Counted from the stretch's first letter, positions 1 through 8,863 are shown. The stretch is DNA of 64,000 bases from Streptomyces sp. Root1304 (GCF_001426405.1 NZ_LMEP01000012.1:758707-822706), one strand, 5' to 3'. The notes: generated by a model from the letters alone, not told the origin. Numbers and translations are program-made.

Positions 1-268
1 TGGTCCCGTCGGCGTCGACGCGCTGGAGGCGCCAGACGGAGGCGGGGGAGCCGTCGGGGCGGACGACCGCCGGGGCGCGGTCGGTGCCCTCCGCGACGAC
101 GGTGTCCTGCGTGCCCTTCGCGGTGAGGCGGAAGCCCTGGTCCTCCCGGGTGACCAGCCATTCCACCGCCCCGGCCGGGTCGACGAGGAAGCCGACCAGG
201 GCTCCGTCCTCGATCCCGACCGGGGCGCCCTTCGCGTACAGCTTGACGACCTTGCCGGCGTTCGGCAT
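1..268 (-). CDS. Hypothetical protein, N-terminal part (cut by window start)
   Basis: The ATG at 268 is preceded by a strong ribosome binding site (AAGGAGGAG, six to seven bases before the start). The frame stays open for 89 codons to the window edge, so the C terminus is missing. The visible part has no signal peptide or membrane segment and alternates short beta-like stretches (VKLYAKGAPVG, WLVTREDQGFRL, SVWRLQRVDADG) with Gly/Asp turns. A repeated 'W-x-hydrophobic' pattern of this kind is seen in beta-trefoil proteins such as I66-type protease inhibitors. That assignment is only an inference from pattern; I do not firmly recognise the gene. Confidence 0.6.
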   Translation of the reverse strand, partial: MPNAGKVVKLYAKGAPVGIEDGALVGFLVDPAGAVEWLVTREDQGFRLTAKGTQDTVVAEGTDRAPAVVRPDGSPASVWRLQRVDADGT

Positions 269-404
269 CGCTCCTCCTTGGGTGGGTGCGGTTGCGGCAG
301 CCGTCCGAGCCTGCCCGGACGGCCCTGCACGAGGGCGCCGAACACGCAGGTCATAGGCTGTGTGGCGCTGATAAGTCGTCAGGGAGGGGAAGGTTCCGCG
401 CGTC

Positions 405-1631
405 GTGGAGCAGGATCGGGACGGTGGCAGAGGCCGTGACAGAGGTCGGGGCGAAGAGGCGAGCGGGGCTCGGGGCGGGGCTCCTGGTGGGGCCTCGTCC
501 GGTGGGCGGCCGAGGGTTTCGCTGAGCAAGGACGCCGGGGCGGCGGGCGGGGCGGCCGGGGGCTCGGACCGCGTGCCGGGACCGGCGCGGCCCGCGGGGC
601 CGGCCGGGTCCGGCGGGGAACGGTGGTGGCGGCAGCCCGGCTTCGTCGTCTTCTGTCTGTTCCTGATGCCGCCGGTCGGCATGGTGCTCGCCTGGCGGAC
701 CCGGTGGTCGCCGGGCCGGAAGGTGCTCGCCACCGTGCTGTCGGGCGTCTGGTTCGTCGCCGTGGGCACCAGTGACTCGCCGGCGGACAAGCCCGCGGTC
801 GCCGACGCGAAGCCGTCCCGGACGTTCCCGACGGGCTTCGCGCCGTACACCCCGCCCACGCCGACTCCGACGCCCACCGTGCGGCGGGTCGTCGCCGACT
901 ACGCCGGGCAGAACCTGGAGACGGCGTCGCGCGCGGCGTACGAGGCCGGGTTCCGGACGCGGTCGCACGACGCGACCGAGGACGACAGGATGCAGCTCGT
1001 GGACGGCAACTGGAAGGTCTGCTTCCAGGAGCCGGCGGCGGGGGAGACGGTGACGGCCGAGAAGGGGCGGCGGAGCAGGATCGAGTTCGCCGTGGTCGAG
1101 AAGAGCAGCCCGTGCCCGGTGCGGGACGGTGCGGCCGTGGTGTTCCCCAAGGTGCCGGACGTCGTCGGCAAGACCTTCGCCAAGGGGTCGGCGGAGCTGC
1201 GCGCGGTGGGCCTCACGGAGATCCGGGGCAGGTCGGTGTACACCGACGTGGACCTGTCGGCGCGTCACGAGGACTGGCGGATCTGCTTCCAGGACCCCGA
1301 GGCGGGCGAGGACGTGGAGCGCCCCGCGTCCATGTCCGTACACCTCTCCCTGGCCCGCCCGGGCCTCGCGTGCCCGAGCAAGGACTACGCCCACCTGAAC
1401 CCGGACCCGGACCGCCACGGCACCGGCACGGGAAGCGGTTCCGGCACGGGAAGCGGCACCGGAACCGGCAGCGGCAGCGGTTCGGGAGGCTCCGACGACG
1501 GGGGCTCGGCGTACTACAAGAACTGCGACGCCGTCCGCGCCGCGGGCAGGGCCCCGATCTACCGAGGCCAGCCCGGCTACCGCTCGGGCCTCGACCGGGA
1601 CAACGACGGCAAGGCCTGCGACTGGTCGTGA
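405..1631 (+). CDS. Membrane-anchored protein with two PASTA-like repeats and a C-terminal Excalibur domain
   Basis: 408 aa from a GTG start with a purine-rich stretch 11-12 bases upstream. Residues 1-75 are a Gly/Ala/Arg-rich cytoplasmic tail. Hydrophobic segments follow at about 80-97 and 107-122, then a Pro/Thr-rich linker. Two repeats (about 160-235 and 245-320) each carry the 'V-x-G-x(n)-A' opening of PASTA modules and end in a W-(K/R)-(V/I)-C-F-Q-(E/D)-P motif. A Gly-Ser-Thr spacer (about 340-363) leads to an Excalibur-type calcium-binding end (YYKNCDAVRAAG ... DRDNDGKACDW). PASTA modules bind cell-wall precursors and Excalibur modules bind calcium, so a wall-facing surface role is inferred. 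No kinase or enzyme domain is present. Confidence 0.85.
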   Translation: MEQDRDGGRGRDRGRGEEASGARGGAPGGASSGGRPRVSLSKDAGAAGGAAGGSDRVPGPARPAGPAGSGGERWWRQPGFVVFCLFLMPPVGMVLAWRTRWSPGRKVLATVLSGVWFVAVGTSDSPADKPAVADAKPSRTFPTGFAPYTPPTPTPTPTVRRVVADYAGQNLETASRAAYEAGFRTRSHDATEDDRMQLVDGNWKVCFQEPAAGETVTAEKGRRSRIEFAVVEKSSPCPVRDGAAVVFPKVPDVVGKTFAKGSAELRAVGLTEIRGRSVYTDVDLSARHEDWRICFQDPEAGEDVERPASMSVHLSLARPGLACPSKDYAHLNPDPDRHGTGTGSGSGTGSGTGTGSGSGSGGSDDGGSAYYKNCDAVRAAGRAPIYRGQPGYRSGLDRDNDGKACDWS

Positions 1632-1790
1632 CCGGGATGCGGCCACCGGCGAGCCGGTCCACGAGCGGGCCCTCGCGCCGCATGAGTCGGCCCGACTGCT
1701 GGCCCAGGTGGCCGAGTCCGTGCGCCGGTAGGTGGCATGCGGGCGGCCCCGTTCCCCGGGGCGGGGCCGCGCGCGGTGTACCGGTGGGGC

Positions 1791-2114
1791 ATGACCCTTC
1801 CCGTGAAGCAGCTCAGCGACCCCGCCGTGCGCGCCTTCGTCGCCGCCCTCAACGCCGGTGACGAGGCCGCCCTCTTCGAGGCCCTCACCCCCGCCGCGAC
1901 CATGTCCGACGACGGCTCCGACCGCGATCTGCGGCAGTGGCTCGACCGTGAGGTGCTCGCCTCGCGCGGGCACATGGACGTCGAGTCCGAGGCGGACGGC
2001 GGGCGCGCCCTCGTCGCCCGCTACCGCAACGACACCTGGGGCGAGATGCGCACCGCGTGGCGGTTCACCGTCGACGGCGGCAAGGTCTCCCGCTTCGAGA
2101 CCGGGCAGGCGTGA
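1791..2114 (+). CDS. Small NTF2/SnoaL-like fold protein
   Basis: 107 aa. The ATG at 1791 was chosen over an in-frame upstream ATG at 1737 because a GGTGGGG sequence lies just before it and the protein then starts directly at the conserved fold (QLSDPAVRAFVAALNAGDEAALFEAL). The pattern of two amphipathic N-terminal helices, then 'LTPAATMSDDG', a middle 'RYRNDTWGEMRTAWRFTVDGGKVSRFE' type sheet and a short C terminus is typical of nuclear transport factor 2-like proteins. These are often small-molecule enzymes or binding proteins. No catalytic residue can be assigned. The stop codon lies inside a 14-base tandem repeat. Confidence 0.75.
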   Translation: MTLPVKQLSDPAVRAFVAALNAGDEAALFEALTPAATMSDDGSDRDLRQWLDREVLASRGHMDVESEADGGRALVARYRNDTWGEMRTAWRFTVDGGKVSRFETGQA

Positions 2115-2166
2115 CCGGGCAGGCCTGACCGCGCGGACGTGACCGGGCGGACGTGACCGGCGCCGG
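2097..2166. repeat. 14-bp tandem repeat, five copies, containing a stop codon
   Basis: Five consecutive 14-base units with consensus GTGACCGGGCGGAC-like start at 2097, 2111, 2125, 2139 and 2153. Copies 1-2 and 3-4 are nearly identical; the last is degenerate. The array begins in the last codons of the NTF2-like gene, and the gene's TGA is formed by the second unit. Confidence 0.85.
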
Positions 2167-2175
2167 CCGGGGGCC

Positions 2176-2919
2176 TCACCCCCGGCCGATGTACGGCATC
2201 CCCGTCGCCATCACCGTCGCGAACTGCACGTTCGCCTCCAGCGGCAGTGCCGCCATGTGCACCACCGTCGCCGCCACGTCCGCCGCGTCCATCACCGGTT
2301 CCACCGCCATCCGCCCGTCGGCCTGGAGGATGCCCGTCTGCATGCGGGCCGTCATCTCCGTCGCCGCGTTGCCGATGTCGAGCTGGCCGCACGCGATCCG
2401 GTACGGGCGGCCGTCGAGCGACAGGGACTTCGTGAGGCCCGTCATCGCGTGCTTCGTCGCCGTGTACGCGATCGAGTGCGGGCGCGGCACATGCGCCGAG
2501 ATCGAGCCGTTGTTGATGATCCGGCCGCCCTGCGGGTCCTGTTCCTTCATGGTCCGGAAGGCCGCCTGGGCGCAGAGGAACGCGCCCGTCAGGTTGACGT
2601 CGACGACCGCACGCCAGGTCTCCGGGTCCAGGTCCTCGACGGGGACGCCGCCGCCCGCGAACGTACCGGCGTTGTTGAAGAGCAGGTCCACCCGGCCGTA
2701 GCGGTCCCGTACCGCCGTGAACAGCGCCGCGACCTCCCCGGCCGAGGTCACGTCCGCCGGCACGACCAGGAAGTCGCCGTCCGGGGCAGCCGCCGCCGTC
2801 TCCTCCAGCGCCGCCGCCCTGCGGCCCGCCAGGGCCACCGACCAGCCGGCCGCCGCCAGGGCCAGCGCCACGCTCCGGCCGATGCCCGATCCCGCTCCCG
2901 TCACCACTGCGATGCTCAT
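2176..2919 (-). CDS. Short-chain dehydrogenase/reductase (classical SDR)
   Basis: 247 aa from the ATG at 2919. The cofactor-binding motif TGAGSGIGR (residues about 7-15), the structural NNAG motif (about 88-91), a conserved N in the helix 'DVNLTGAF', the catalytic Ser in 'NGSISAHVP' and the Tyr-x3-Lys in 'AYTATKHAM' are all present, so it should be an active NAD(P)(H)-dependent oxidoreductase. An Arg-rich segment after beta-2 (GRRAAAL) favours NADPH. The substrate cannot be predicted. It is divergent from the PhoD-type phosphatase gene with a 135-base gap and is not in an operon. Confidence 0.9.
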   Translation of the reverse strand: MSIAVVTGAGSGIGRSVALALAAAGWSVALAGRRAAALEETAAAAPDGDFLVVPADVTSAGEVAALFTAVRDRYGRVDLLFNNAGTFAGGGVPVEDLDPETWRAVVDVNLTGAFLCAQAAFRTMKEQDPQGGRIINNGSISAHVPRPHSIAYTATKHAMTGLTKSLSLDGRPYRIACGQLDIGNAATEMTARMQTGILQADGRMAVEPVMDAADVAATVVHMAALPLEANVQFATVMATGMPYIGRG

Positions 2920-3054
2920 GGGCGCGCAGCGTACGCGAGACGTGTGCCCCATGAACTCATCATTCCGACACGTGGATGTTCCGTACCCGCCCAGGGGACG
3001 TCGTCCGGTGCCCCTCGAATGACGGACGGACAGCATCCTTCTGGGGAGGGGCAC

Positions 3055-4695
3055 ATGAACCACGTACACGACGCATCCGCGCACTCCGAGGAACTCCGCG
3101 CCGCAGCACGCCACTTCGACCGGCGGCGGTTCCTCACCGTCACCGGGGCCGCCGCCGCGCTCGCCTTCGCCACCCAGCTGCCCGCGGCCGGCGCCGCGGC
3201 CGCCGCCGAGCTGGACGGCCGGCGTGTCACCGAGGACCCGTTCACCCTGGGGGTGGCGTCCGGCGACCCGCTGCCCGGCTCCGTCCTGCTCTGGACGCGG
3301 CTCGCGCCCCGCCCCTTCGAGCCCGACGGCGGGCTGCCGGCCGCCCGGCTCTCCGCGCACTGGGAGCTCGCCCGCGACGAGCACTTCACCCGGACGGTCC
3401 GGCGCGGCCGCGCCACCGCGCACCCGGAGTTCCGGCACTCCGTCCACGTCGAGGTCGAGCACCTGGACCCCGGCCGGGAGTTCTTCTACCGCTTCCGCGT
3501 CGGGGACTGGACGAGCCCCGTCGGCCGCACCCGTACGGCGCCCGCCCCCTGGGCCCGCAACTCCGCCCTCAAGCTCGCCGCCGTCTCCTGCCAGGCTTAC
3601 CACGACGGGTACTTCACGGCCTACCGCCACCTCGCGGACGAGGACGTCGACGTCGTCTTCCACCTCGGCGACTACCTGTACGAGTACGCCGTGAACGCCA
3701 CCGGCGGCGCCCGCGCCTACACCGACCGCACCCTCCCGGCCGTCTTCGACCGCGAGACGCTCACCCTGGAGGACTACCGGCTCCGCTACGCGCTCTACAA
3801 GTCGGACCCCGACCTGCGCGCCGCGCACGCCGCCCACCCCTTCGTCGTCACCTGGGACGACCACGAGACCGAGAACAACTACGCGGGCGACACCCCCGAG
3901 AACGGCGTCCCGCCGGAGGAGTTCCTGCTCCGCCGCGCCGCCGCCTACCGCGCCTACTGGGAGCACCAGCCGCTCCGCGCGCCCCAGCGGCCCGAGGGTG
4001 CCGACATGCGGCTCTACCGGCGGCTGCGCTTCGGGCAGCTCGCCCAGTTCGACATCCTCGACACCCGCCAGTACCGCTCCGACCAGGCGTACGGCGACGG
4101 CTGGAAGGTCCCGGGCCCGGAGTCGGAGGACCCCTCGCGCACCCTGACCGGAGCCGCCCAGGAGCGCTGGCTGCTGGACGGCTGGCGGCACTCGCGGGCC
4201 CGCTGGAACGTCCTGCCGCAGCAGGTCGTGTTCGCCGAGCGCCGCGACCGCTCCACCGCCGACTTCACGCTGTCGATGGACTCCTGGGACGGCTACCCGG
4301 CCTCCCGGCAGCGGGTGCTCGCGGGCGCGCGGGCGGCCGGCGTCGAGAACCTGATGGTGCTCACCGGCGACGTCCACGTCGGCTACGGCCTCGACATCAA
4401 GGCCGACTTCCGCGACCCGTCCTCGCGGACGGTCGGCACCGAGATCGTCGCCACCTCGATCACCAGCGGCAAGAACGGCTCCGACCGGCCGTCCAATTAC
4501 GACCGGCTCACCCAGGCCAACCCGCACCTGAAGTTCTACAACGGGCGGCGCGGCTACGTGACGGTGGCGCTCGGCGAGGACGGCGCCCGCGCCGACTTCC
4601 GTACGGTGCCGTACGTGACGACCCCGGGCGCCCCGGTGACCACGGCGGCCTCCTTCGTCACGGAGGCGGGCGACCCGGGCCTCGAGCCCGCCTGA
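3055..4695 (+). CDS. phoD: Tat-exported alkaline phosphatase D (PhoD family)
   Basis: 546 aa. The ATG at 3055 is preceded by GGGGAGGGG. The N terminus carries a twin-arginine signal ([16 protein letters not shown], about residues 22-37) ending after an Ala-rich stretch, so export is by the Tat pathway. The mature part has the PhoD N-terminal beta domain ('[23 protein letters not shown]') and the metallophosphoesterase core: '[19 protein letters not shown]', '[14 protein letters not shown]', '[12 protein letters not shown]' and '[11 protein letters not shown]', which hold the Ca/Fe ligands. It should release phosphate from phosphodiesters outside the cell. No obvious PHO box was seen, but the upstream 135 bases were not analysed quantitatively. 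Confidence 0.93.
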   Translation: MNHVHDASAHSEELRAAARHFDRRRFLTVTGAAAALAFATQLPAAGAAAAAELDGRRVTEDPFTLGVASGDPLPGSVLLWTRLAPRPFEPDGGLPAARLSAHWELARDEHFTRTVRRGRATAHPEFRHSVHVEVEHLDPGREFFYRFRVGDWTSPVGRTRTAPAPWARNSALKLAAVSCQAYHDGYFTAYRHLADEDVDVVFHLGDYLYEYAVNATGGARAYTDRTLPAVFDRETLTLEDYRLRYALYKSDPDLRAAHAAHPFVVTWDDHETENNYAGDTPENGVPPEEFLLRRAAAYRAYWEHQPLRAPQRPEGADMRLYRRLRFGQLAQFDILDTRQYRSDQAYGDGWKVPGPESEDPSRTLTGAAQERWLLDGWRHSRARWNVLPQQVVFAERRDRSTADFTLSMDSWDGYPASRQRVLAGARAAGVENLMVLTGDVHVGYGLDIKADFRDPSSRTVGTEIVATSITSGKNGSDRPSNYDRLTQANPHLKFYNGRRGYVTVALGEDGARADFRTVPYVTTPGAPVTTAASFVTEAGDPGLEPA

Positions 4696-4728
4696 GCCGT
4701 CCTCGCGCCGGCGGGGCGCCGGGCCGGG

Positions 4729-5730
4729 TCAGCCCCGCCCGGCAGCCGTCTCCTGCGGATAGCGGACGCCGATGCGGTCCCGTACCGCGTCGAGCGTCCG
4801 CATCACCGCCAGCGAGCCTTCGAGGGGGACGAGCGGGGACTCCGTCTCGCCCGCCCGCAGGCAGCGCATCACCTCGGTGGCCTCGTGCCGGAAGGAGTGC
4901 GGGTCGTTCGCCGACACGAACTCCTCCGGCTCGTGGCCGTTGCGGTGCAGGGTGAAGCGCTCGGGGTAGAAGAAGCCGCGCGGCACGTCGATACGGCCGA
5001 GCGAGCCGGTCACCGAGGCCGTCAGCGGGGTGTCCGCGACGAGCGAGCAGGACAGCAGCGCCGACGCCCCCGAGTCCCAGCCGAGCAGCATGCCGGTGTT
5101 CAGGTCGACGCCCTCCGGCGAGAGGAGGGCGTGCGCGTGGACGGTGTCGGGCTCGCCGAGGAGCAGCTGCGCGAACGACACCGGGTACACCCCGAGGTCG
5201 AGCAGCGCCCCGCCGCCCACGGCCGGGTCCCGCAGCCGGTGGTCCGCGGCGAACGGGCCCGCGAGCCCGAAGTCGGCCTGTACGGTCCTGACCTCGCCGA
5301 TCGCCCCGTCGCGCACCAGCTCCGCGATCCGGCGGACCAGCGGGTTGCAGTACATCCACATGGCCTCCATCAGGAAGAGGCCGCGGTCCCGGGCGAGACC
5401 GACGAGTTCGCCCGCCTCGCGCGCGTTGAGCGTGAGCGCCTTCTCGCAGAGCACGGCCTTGCCCGCCTCCAGGGCGAGGCCCGCCGCCTCCCGGTGCGCG
5501 TGGTGCGGGGTGGCGACGTAGACGACGTCGACGTCCGCGTCGGCGAAGAGCCCGGCCCGGTCCCCGTACGCCCTCGGTATGCCGAACCGGTCGGCGAAGG
5601 CCTTCGCCGAGGTCTCGCTGCGGGAGGCCACGGCGACGACCTCCGCGTCGTCCAGCGTCAGCAGATCCGCCGTGAACCGCTCGGCGATGCCGCCCGTGGC
5701 CAGGATCCCCCAGCGCACCGTCTTCCCCAT
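4729..5730 (-). CDS. Gfo/Idh/MocA-family NAD(P)-dependent oxidoreductase
   Basis: 333 aa from ATG 5730. The N-terminal Rossmann fold starts at 'VRWGILATGGIAERF'. The family marker 'CEKALTLNAREAGEL' follows 'VYVATPHHAHREAAGLALEAGKAVL', and the C-terminal substrate domain contains 'GGGALLDLGVYPVSFA', typical of dimeric dihydrodiol dehydrogenase-like members. Substrates are usually sugars or trans-diols; none can be named here. The start is ambiguous: three in-frame ATGs (5730, 5748, 5766) each follow the same GGTGGGGAC sequence because of an 18-bp tandem repeat. I chose the innermost because the fold begins immediately after it. It is divergent from an exporter gene. Confidence 0.9.
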   Translation of the reverse strand: MGKTVRWGILATGGIAERFTADLLTLDDAEVVAVASRSETSAKAFADRFGIPRAYGDRAGLFADADVDVVYVATPHHAHREAAGLALEAGKAVLCEKALTLNAREAGELVGLARDRGLFLMEAMWMYCNPLVRRIAELVRDGAIGEVRTVQADFGLAGPFAADHRLRDPAVGGGALLDLGVYPVSFAQLLLGEPDTVHAHALLSPEGVDLNTGMLLGWDSGASALLSCSLVADTPLTASVTGSLGRIDVPRGFFYPERFTLHRNGHEPEEFVSANDPHSFRHEATEVMRCLRAGETESPLVPLEGSLAVMRTLDAVRDRIGVRYPQETAAGRG

Positions 5731-5778
5731 GTCCCCACCCGTCCCCATGTCCCCACCCGTCCCCATGTCCCCACCCGT
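5725..5778. repeat. 18-bp tandem repeat (three copies) carrying RBS-like sequence and ATG
   Basis: Three perfect copies of CCCCATGTCCCCACCCGT (plus-strand reading) at 5725-5742, 5743-5760 and 5761-5778. On the minus strand each copy supplies GGTGGGGAC followed by ATG, all in the same frame, so it triplicates the translation start of the oxidoreductase and would add an (MGTGGD)n leader. Confidence 0.95.
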
Positions 5779-5789
5779 CCCACAGAGGT

Positions 5790-5808
5790 CTCGACCTGTC
5801 CGGTCGAG
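5790..5808. promoter_or_regulatory. Inverted repeat in divergent promoter region (possible operator)
   Basis: CTCGACC-TGTCC-GGTCGAG: perfect 7-base arms around a 5-base centre, lying between the oxidoreductase (minus) and the exporter (plus). The position suits a regulator controlling both genes. No regulator gene is adjacent and the site is not matched to a known consensus. Confidence 0.4.
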
Positions 5809-5836
5809 CTGAGAGCATAGGCAAGGATTCAACGAG

Positions 5837-7165
5837 ATGGAGCTGTCGATGCCGGAGAGCGGCCAGAAAACAACACAAGGGCACATAACCGAAACTGCCG
5901 CCACGAGCGGTGCCACGGCCCCGGCCGTCACCGCCGCCCGGCGGACCGGGCTGCTGGTCACCCTCGTCCTGGGCGGCCTCACCGCCCTCCCGCCGCTCTC
6001 CATGGACATGTACCTCCCGGCACTGCCCGAGGTCACCGGAGCGCTGCACGCCCCCGCCGCCACCGTCCAGCTCACCCTGACCGCCTGCCTCACCGGCATG
6101 GCCCTCGGACAGCTCGTCGTCGGCCCCATGAGCGACAAGTGGGGGCGCCGCCGCCCGCTGCTCATCGGCATGATCGTGTACGTCCTCGCCACCGCCGTCT
6201 GCGCCCTCGCGCCCACCGCCGAACTCCTCATCGGCTTCCGGCTGCTCCAGGGCCTCGCCGGCGCCGCCGGCATCGTCATCGCCCGCGCCGTCGTCCGCGA
6301 CCTCTACGACGGCGTCGAGATGGCCCGCTTCTTCTCCACCCTGATGCTGATCTCCGGCGTCGCCCCGATCGTCGCGCCCCTCATCGGCGGCCAGATCCTG
6401 CGGCTCACCGACTGGCGGGGCGTCTTCCACGTCCTCACCGTGATCGGCATCCTCCTCACCCTCGTCGTCCACCGCTTCCTCCACGAGACGCTGCCGCCCG
6501 AGCGGCGGCACGAGGGCGGCGTCGGCCAGGCCCTGCGGACCATGAAGGGCCTCCTCGCCGACCGGGTCTTCGCCGGGTACACGCTCACCGGCGGGCTCGC
6601 CTTCGCCGCCCTCTTCGCGTACATCTCCGCCTCGCCGTACGTCATCCAGGAGATCTACGGCGCCTCGCCGCAGACCTTCAGCCTCCTCTTCGGCGTCAAC
6701 TCCGTCGGGCTCGTCGTCGTCGGCCAGATCAACGGCAAGCTGCTCGTCGGACGCGTCAGCCTCGACAAGGCGCTCGGCTGGGGCCTCGGCGTCATCGTGC
6801 TCGCCGGCCTCGCGCTGACCCTCATGACCACCGGCGTCTTCGGCGAGACCGGCCTCGTCCCCGTCGCCGCCGGGCTCTTCGTCCTGATGTCCGCGATGGG
6901 CCTCACCCTGCCGAACACCAACGCCCAGGCCCTGATGCGCACCCCGCACGCCGCCGGCTCCGCCTCCGCGCTGCTCGGCACCACCTCCTTCCTGATCGGC
7001 GCCGTGGCCTCCCCGCTGGTCGGCATCGCGGGCGAGCACACCGCCGTCCCGATGGCCGTCGTCCAGGTGAGCTGCGCCGTCCTCGCCACCGTCTGCTTCC
7101 TCGCCCTGTGCCGCCCCTGGCAGCGCACCCGAGGGGCCGCCGGTACCAAGGGCGCGGCGGCCTAG
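5837..7165 (+). CDS. MFS exporter, Bcr/CflA drug-resistance family (DHA1)
   Basis: 442 aa with twelve predicted hydrophobic segments. The family signature in TM1 ('LPPLSMDMYLPALPEV'), the motif A loop 'GPMSDKWGRRRPLL' and 'GFRLLQGLAGAAGIVIARAVVRD' in TM4-5 identify a Bcr/CflA-type proton-driven exporter. Members export bicyclomycin, chloramphenicol, sulfonamides or metabolites such as cysteine; the substrate here is unknown. ATG 5837 and ATG 5849 are both possible starts, with only a weak AAGGA upstream. It shares a short divergent promoter region with the oxidoreductase. Confidence 0.9.
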   Translation: MELSMPESGQKTTQGHITETAATSGATAPAVTAARRTGLLVTLVLGGLTALPPLSMDMYLPALPEVTGALHAPAATVQLTLTACLTGMALGQLVVGPMSDKWGRRRPLLIGMIVYVLATAVCALAPTAELLIGFRLLQGLAGAAGIVIARAVVRDLYDGVEMARFFSTLMLISGVAPIVAPLIGGQILRLTDWRGVFHVLTVIGILLTLVVHRFLHETLPPERRHEGGVGQALRTMKGLLADRVFAGYTLTGGLAFAALFAYISASPYVIQEIYGASPQTFSLLFGVNSVGLVVVGQINGKLLVGRVSLDKALGWGLGVIVLAGLALTLMTTGVFGETGLVPVAAGLFVLMSAMGLTLPNTNAQALMRTPHAAGSASALLGTTSFLIGAVASPLVGIAGEHTAVPMAVVQVSCAVLATVCFLALCRPWQRTRGAAGTKGAAA

Positions 7166-7174
7166 ACTGTCTCG

Positions 7175-8155
7175 GTGAACGCCTCTCCCTCCGCCGACAG
7201 CCTGCGCGCCGCCCTCGCCGGGCTCCTCGACGGGCTGCCGCCCCGCCAGGCCGGCCGCGCCGTCGAGCGACTGATCGCCAGCTACCGGGGCACGACCCCG
7301 ACGGACGCCCCCGTGCTGCGCGACCGCTCCGACGTCGCCGCGTACGCCGCGTACCGCATGCCGGCGACCTTCGAGGCGGTACGCGGCGCCCTCGGCGCCC
7401 TGCGCGAGGCCGCGCCCGACTGGGAGCCCCTCACCCACACCGACATCGGCGGCGGCACCGGCGCGGCGAGCTGGGCCGTCGCCGAGGCCTGGGAGGACGC
7501 GCCGCCCCGCACCACCGTCCTCGACTGGGCGGAGCCCGCGCTCGCGCTCGGCCGCGAACTGGCCGACGGCTTCCTGGACGCGCAGTGGCGGCGCGAACGG
7601 ATCGGCGCCGCCCTGCGCCTCGACGACACCGACCTCGTCACCGTCTCGTACGTCCTCAAGGAACTGACCGAGGCCGACCGGACGGCCCTCGTCGCCGAGG
7701 CCGCGCGGGCGGCGCGGACGGTCGTGATCGTCGAGCCCGGCACCCCCGACGGCTACGAGCGGATCATCGCCGCCCGCACCCTCCTCGTCGACGTCGGCTT
7801 CACCGTCGCCGCGCCCTGCCCGCACAGCGGGGCCTGCCCGATCGCACCGGGCACGGACTGGTGCCACTTCTCGGCCCGGGTGAGCCGGTCCTCGCTCCAC
7901 CGCCAGGTGAAGGGCGGCTCGCTGCCGTACGAGGACGAGAAGTACGCCTACGTCGCGGCGACCCGGGTGCCGGTGACGCCCGCGGCCTCCCGGGTCGTCC
8001 GCAGGCCGCAGATCCGCAAGGGCCTGGTCCAGCTGGAGCTCTGCGGGCCGGACGGCCTCGCCCGCGAGATGGTCACCAAGCGGCACGGACCCCTGTACAA
8101 GCAGGCCCGTGACGTGGAGTGGGGCGACGCGTGGCCGCCGGAGGACGAGGGCTGA
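7175..8155 (+). CDS. Rsm22-like small-ribosomal-subunit methyltransferase family protein
   Basis: 326 aa from GTG 7175, nine bases after the exporter stop. The SAM-binding motif is seen as 'HTDIGGGTGAASWAVAE' (about residues 89-105), followed by 'TVSYVLKELTEADR' and 'VIVEPGTPDGYERI'. The Cys-rich C-terminal signature of the Rsm22 family is present: CPHSGACP and DWCHFSARV, plausible metal or Fe-S ligands. The family is linked to mitochondrial and bacterial small-subunit maturation, probably rRNA methylation; the exact target is unproven. A TAGACT hexamer ends six bases before the GTG and no ribosome binding site is seen, suggesting a leaderless transcript. Confidence 0.85.
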   Translation: MNASPSADSLRAALAGLLDGLPPRQAGRAVERLIASYRGTTPTDAPVLRDRSDVAAYAAYRMPATFEAVRGALGALREAAPDWEPLTHTDIGGGTGAASWAVAEAWEDAPPRTTVLDWAEPALALGRELADGFLDAQWRRERIGAALRLDDTDLVTVSYVLKELTEADRTALVAEAARAARTVVIVEPGTPDGYERIIAARTLLVDVGFTVAAPCPHSGACPIAPGTDWCHFSARVSRSSLHRQVKGGSLPYEDEKYAYVAATRVPVTPAASRVVRRPQIRKGLVQLELCGPDGLAREMVTKRHGPLYKQARDVEWGDAWPPEDEG

Positions 8156-8212
8156 CCGGGCGACGAGGCCCGACCCGCTGAGGGACCCGGTCGAGCGCGG
8201 GGCGCCCCGCCG

Positions 8213-8863
8213 TCACGTACCGGCGGAGAGCGCCAGGCCCGCCGGGACGGCGAGGAAGGCGCGTTCCACGCGCGGGAGCAGGGTGCGCAGGCCGCCCCGC
8301 CCGCCCGAGCCGACCCAGTCGCGCGCCGCGATGCTCCACCCGGTGCCGGTCAGCTCCGCGAGGACCCGGGGCCGCAGGTCGTCCGCCGGCAGCCCCAGCC
8401 GCTCGGCCAGCAGGTCCCCGATCCGCTGCTCGGCCCCGGCGCGGTGGTGCGCCACCTGGGCCAGCAGCGCCGGTTCCCTCAGGACGAGCCGCCGGGTGGC
8501 GACGTAACGTTCCCCCCAGTCCGCGCCCAGGGCGGTGACGACACCGCACAGCACCTCCTGGAGCTCCGCGAGGACGGGGCCGGACAGCACGCGCTCCTCC
8601 AGCGCGGCGACGAGCGCCGCCCACAGCTCGGCCTCGGCCTCCACGGCCGCCGCCTCCTTGACCGGGAACGTGCGGAAGAACGTGCTCTTCGACACCTCCA
8701 CCGCGTCGACCAGGTCCTCCACCGTGGTCCCGTCGAGGCCCCGCTCGGTGAACATCCGCAGCGCGGTCGCGGCGAGCGCCTGACGGGTGCGCAGCTTCTT
8801 CCGCTCCCGGAGCGGCAGCGAACGGTCGTCGGCGGAGGCGGGTACGGGTACGGGGGCCATCAT
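8213..8863 (-). CDS. TetR/AcrR-family transcriptional regulator
   Basis: 216 aa. The N-terminal helix-turn-helix is clear: 'LRTRQALAATALRMFTERG' then 'TTVEDLVDAVEVSKSTFFRTFPVKEAAA' (about residues 24-70). The C-terminal ligand domain is Ala/Leu rich and diverges from any family I can name. It is convergent with the Rsm22-like gene and lies just beyond the dimethylargininase-like gene on the same strand (gap 63 bases). It may regulate itself or an unlinked exporter; no clear operator is visible nearby. Confidence 0.88.
   Translation of the reverse strand: MMAPVPVPASADDRSLPLRERKKLRTRQALAATALRMFTERGLDGTTVEDLVDAVEVSKSTFFRTFPVKEAAAVEAEAELWAALVAALEERVLSGPVLAELQEVLCGVVTALGADWGERYVATRRLVLREPALLAQVAHHRAGAEQRIGDLLAERLGLPADDLRPRVLAELTGTGWSIAARDWVGSGGRGGLRTLLPRVERAFLAVPAGLALSAGT

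Noticed and set aside
1423-1490. Gly-Ser-Thr coding repeat in the PASTA/Excalibur gene as a microsatellite
   Set aside because: It is an ordinary flexible linker coded by irregular GGC/AGC/ACC codons; no regular DNA repeat unit persists.
2920-4527. Long N-terminal extension of the SDR frame on the minus strand
   Set aside because: This part is antisense to phoD, Val/Gly/Glu-rich with no motif, and a good start exists at 2919.
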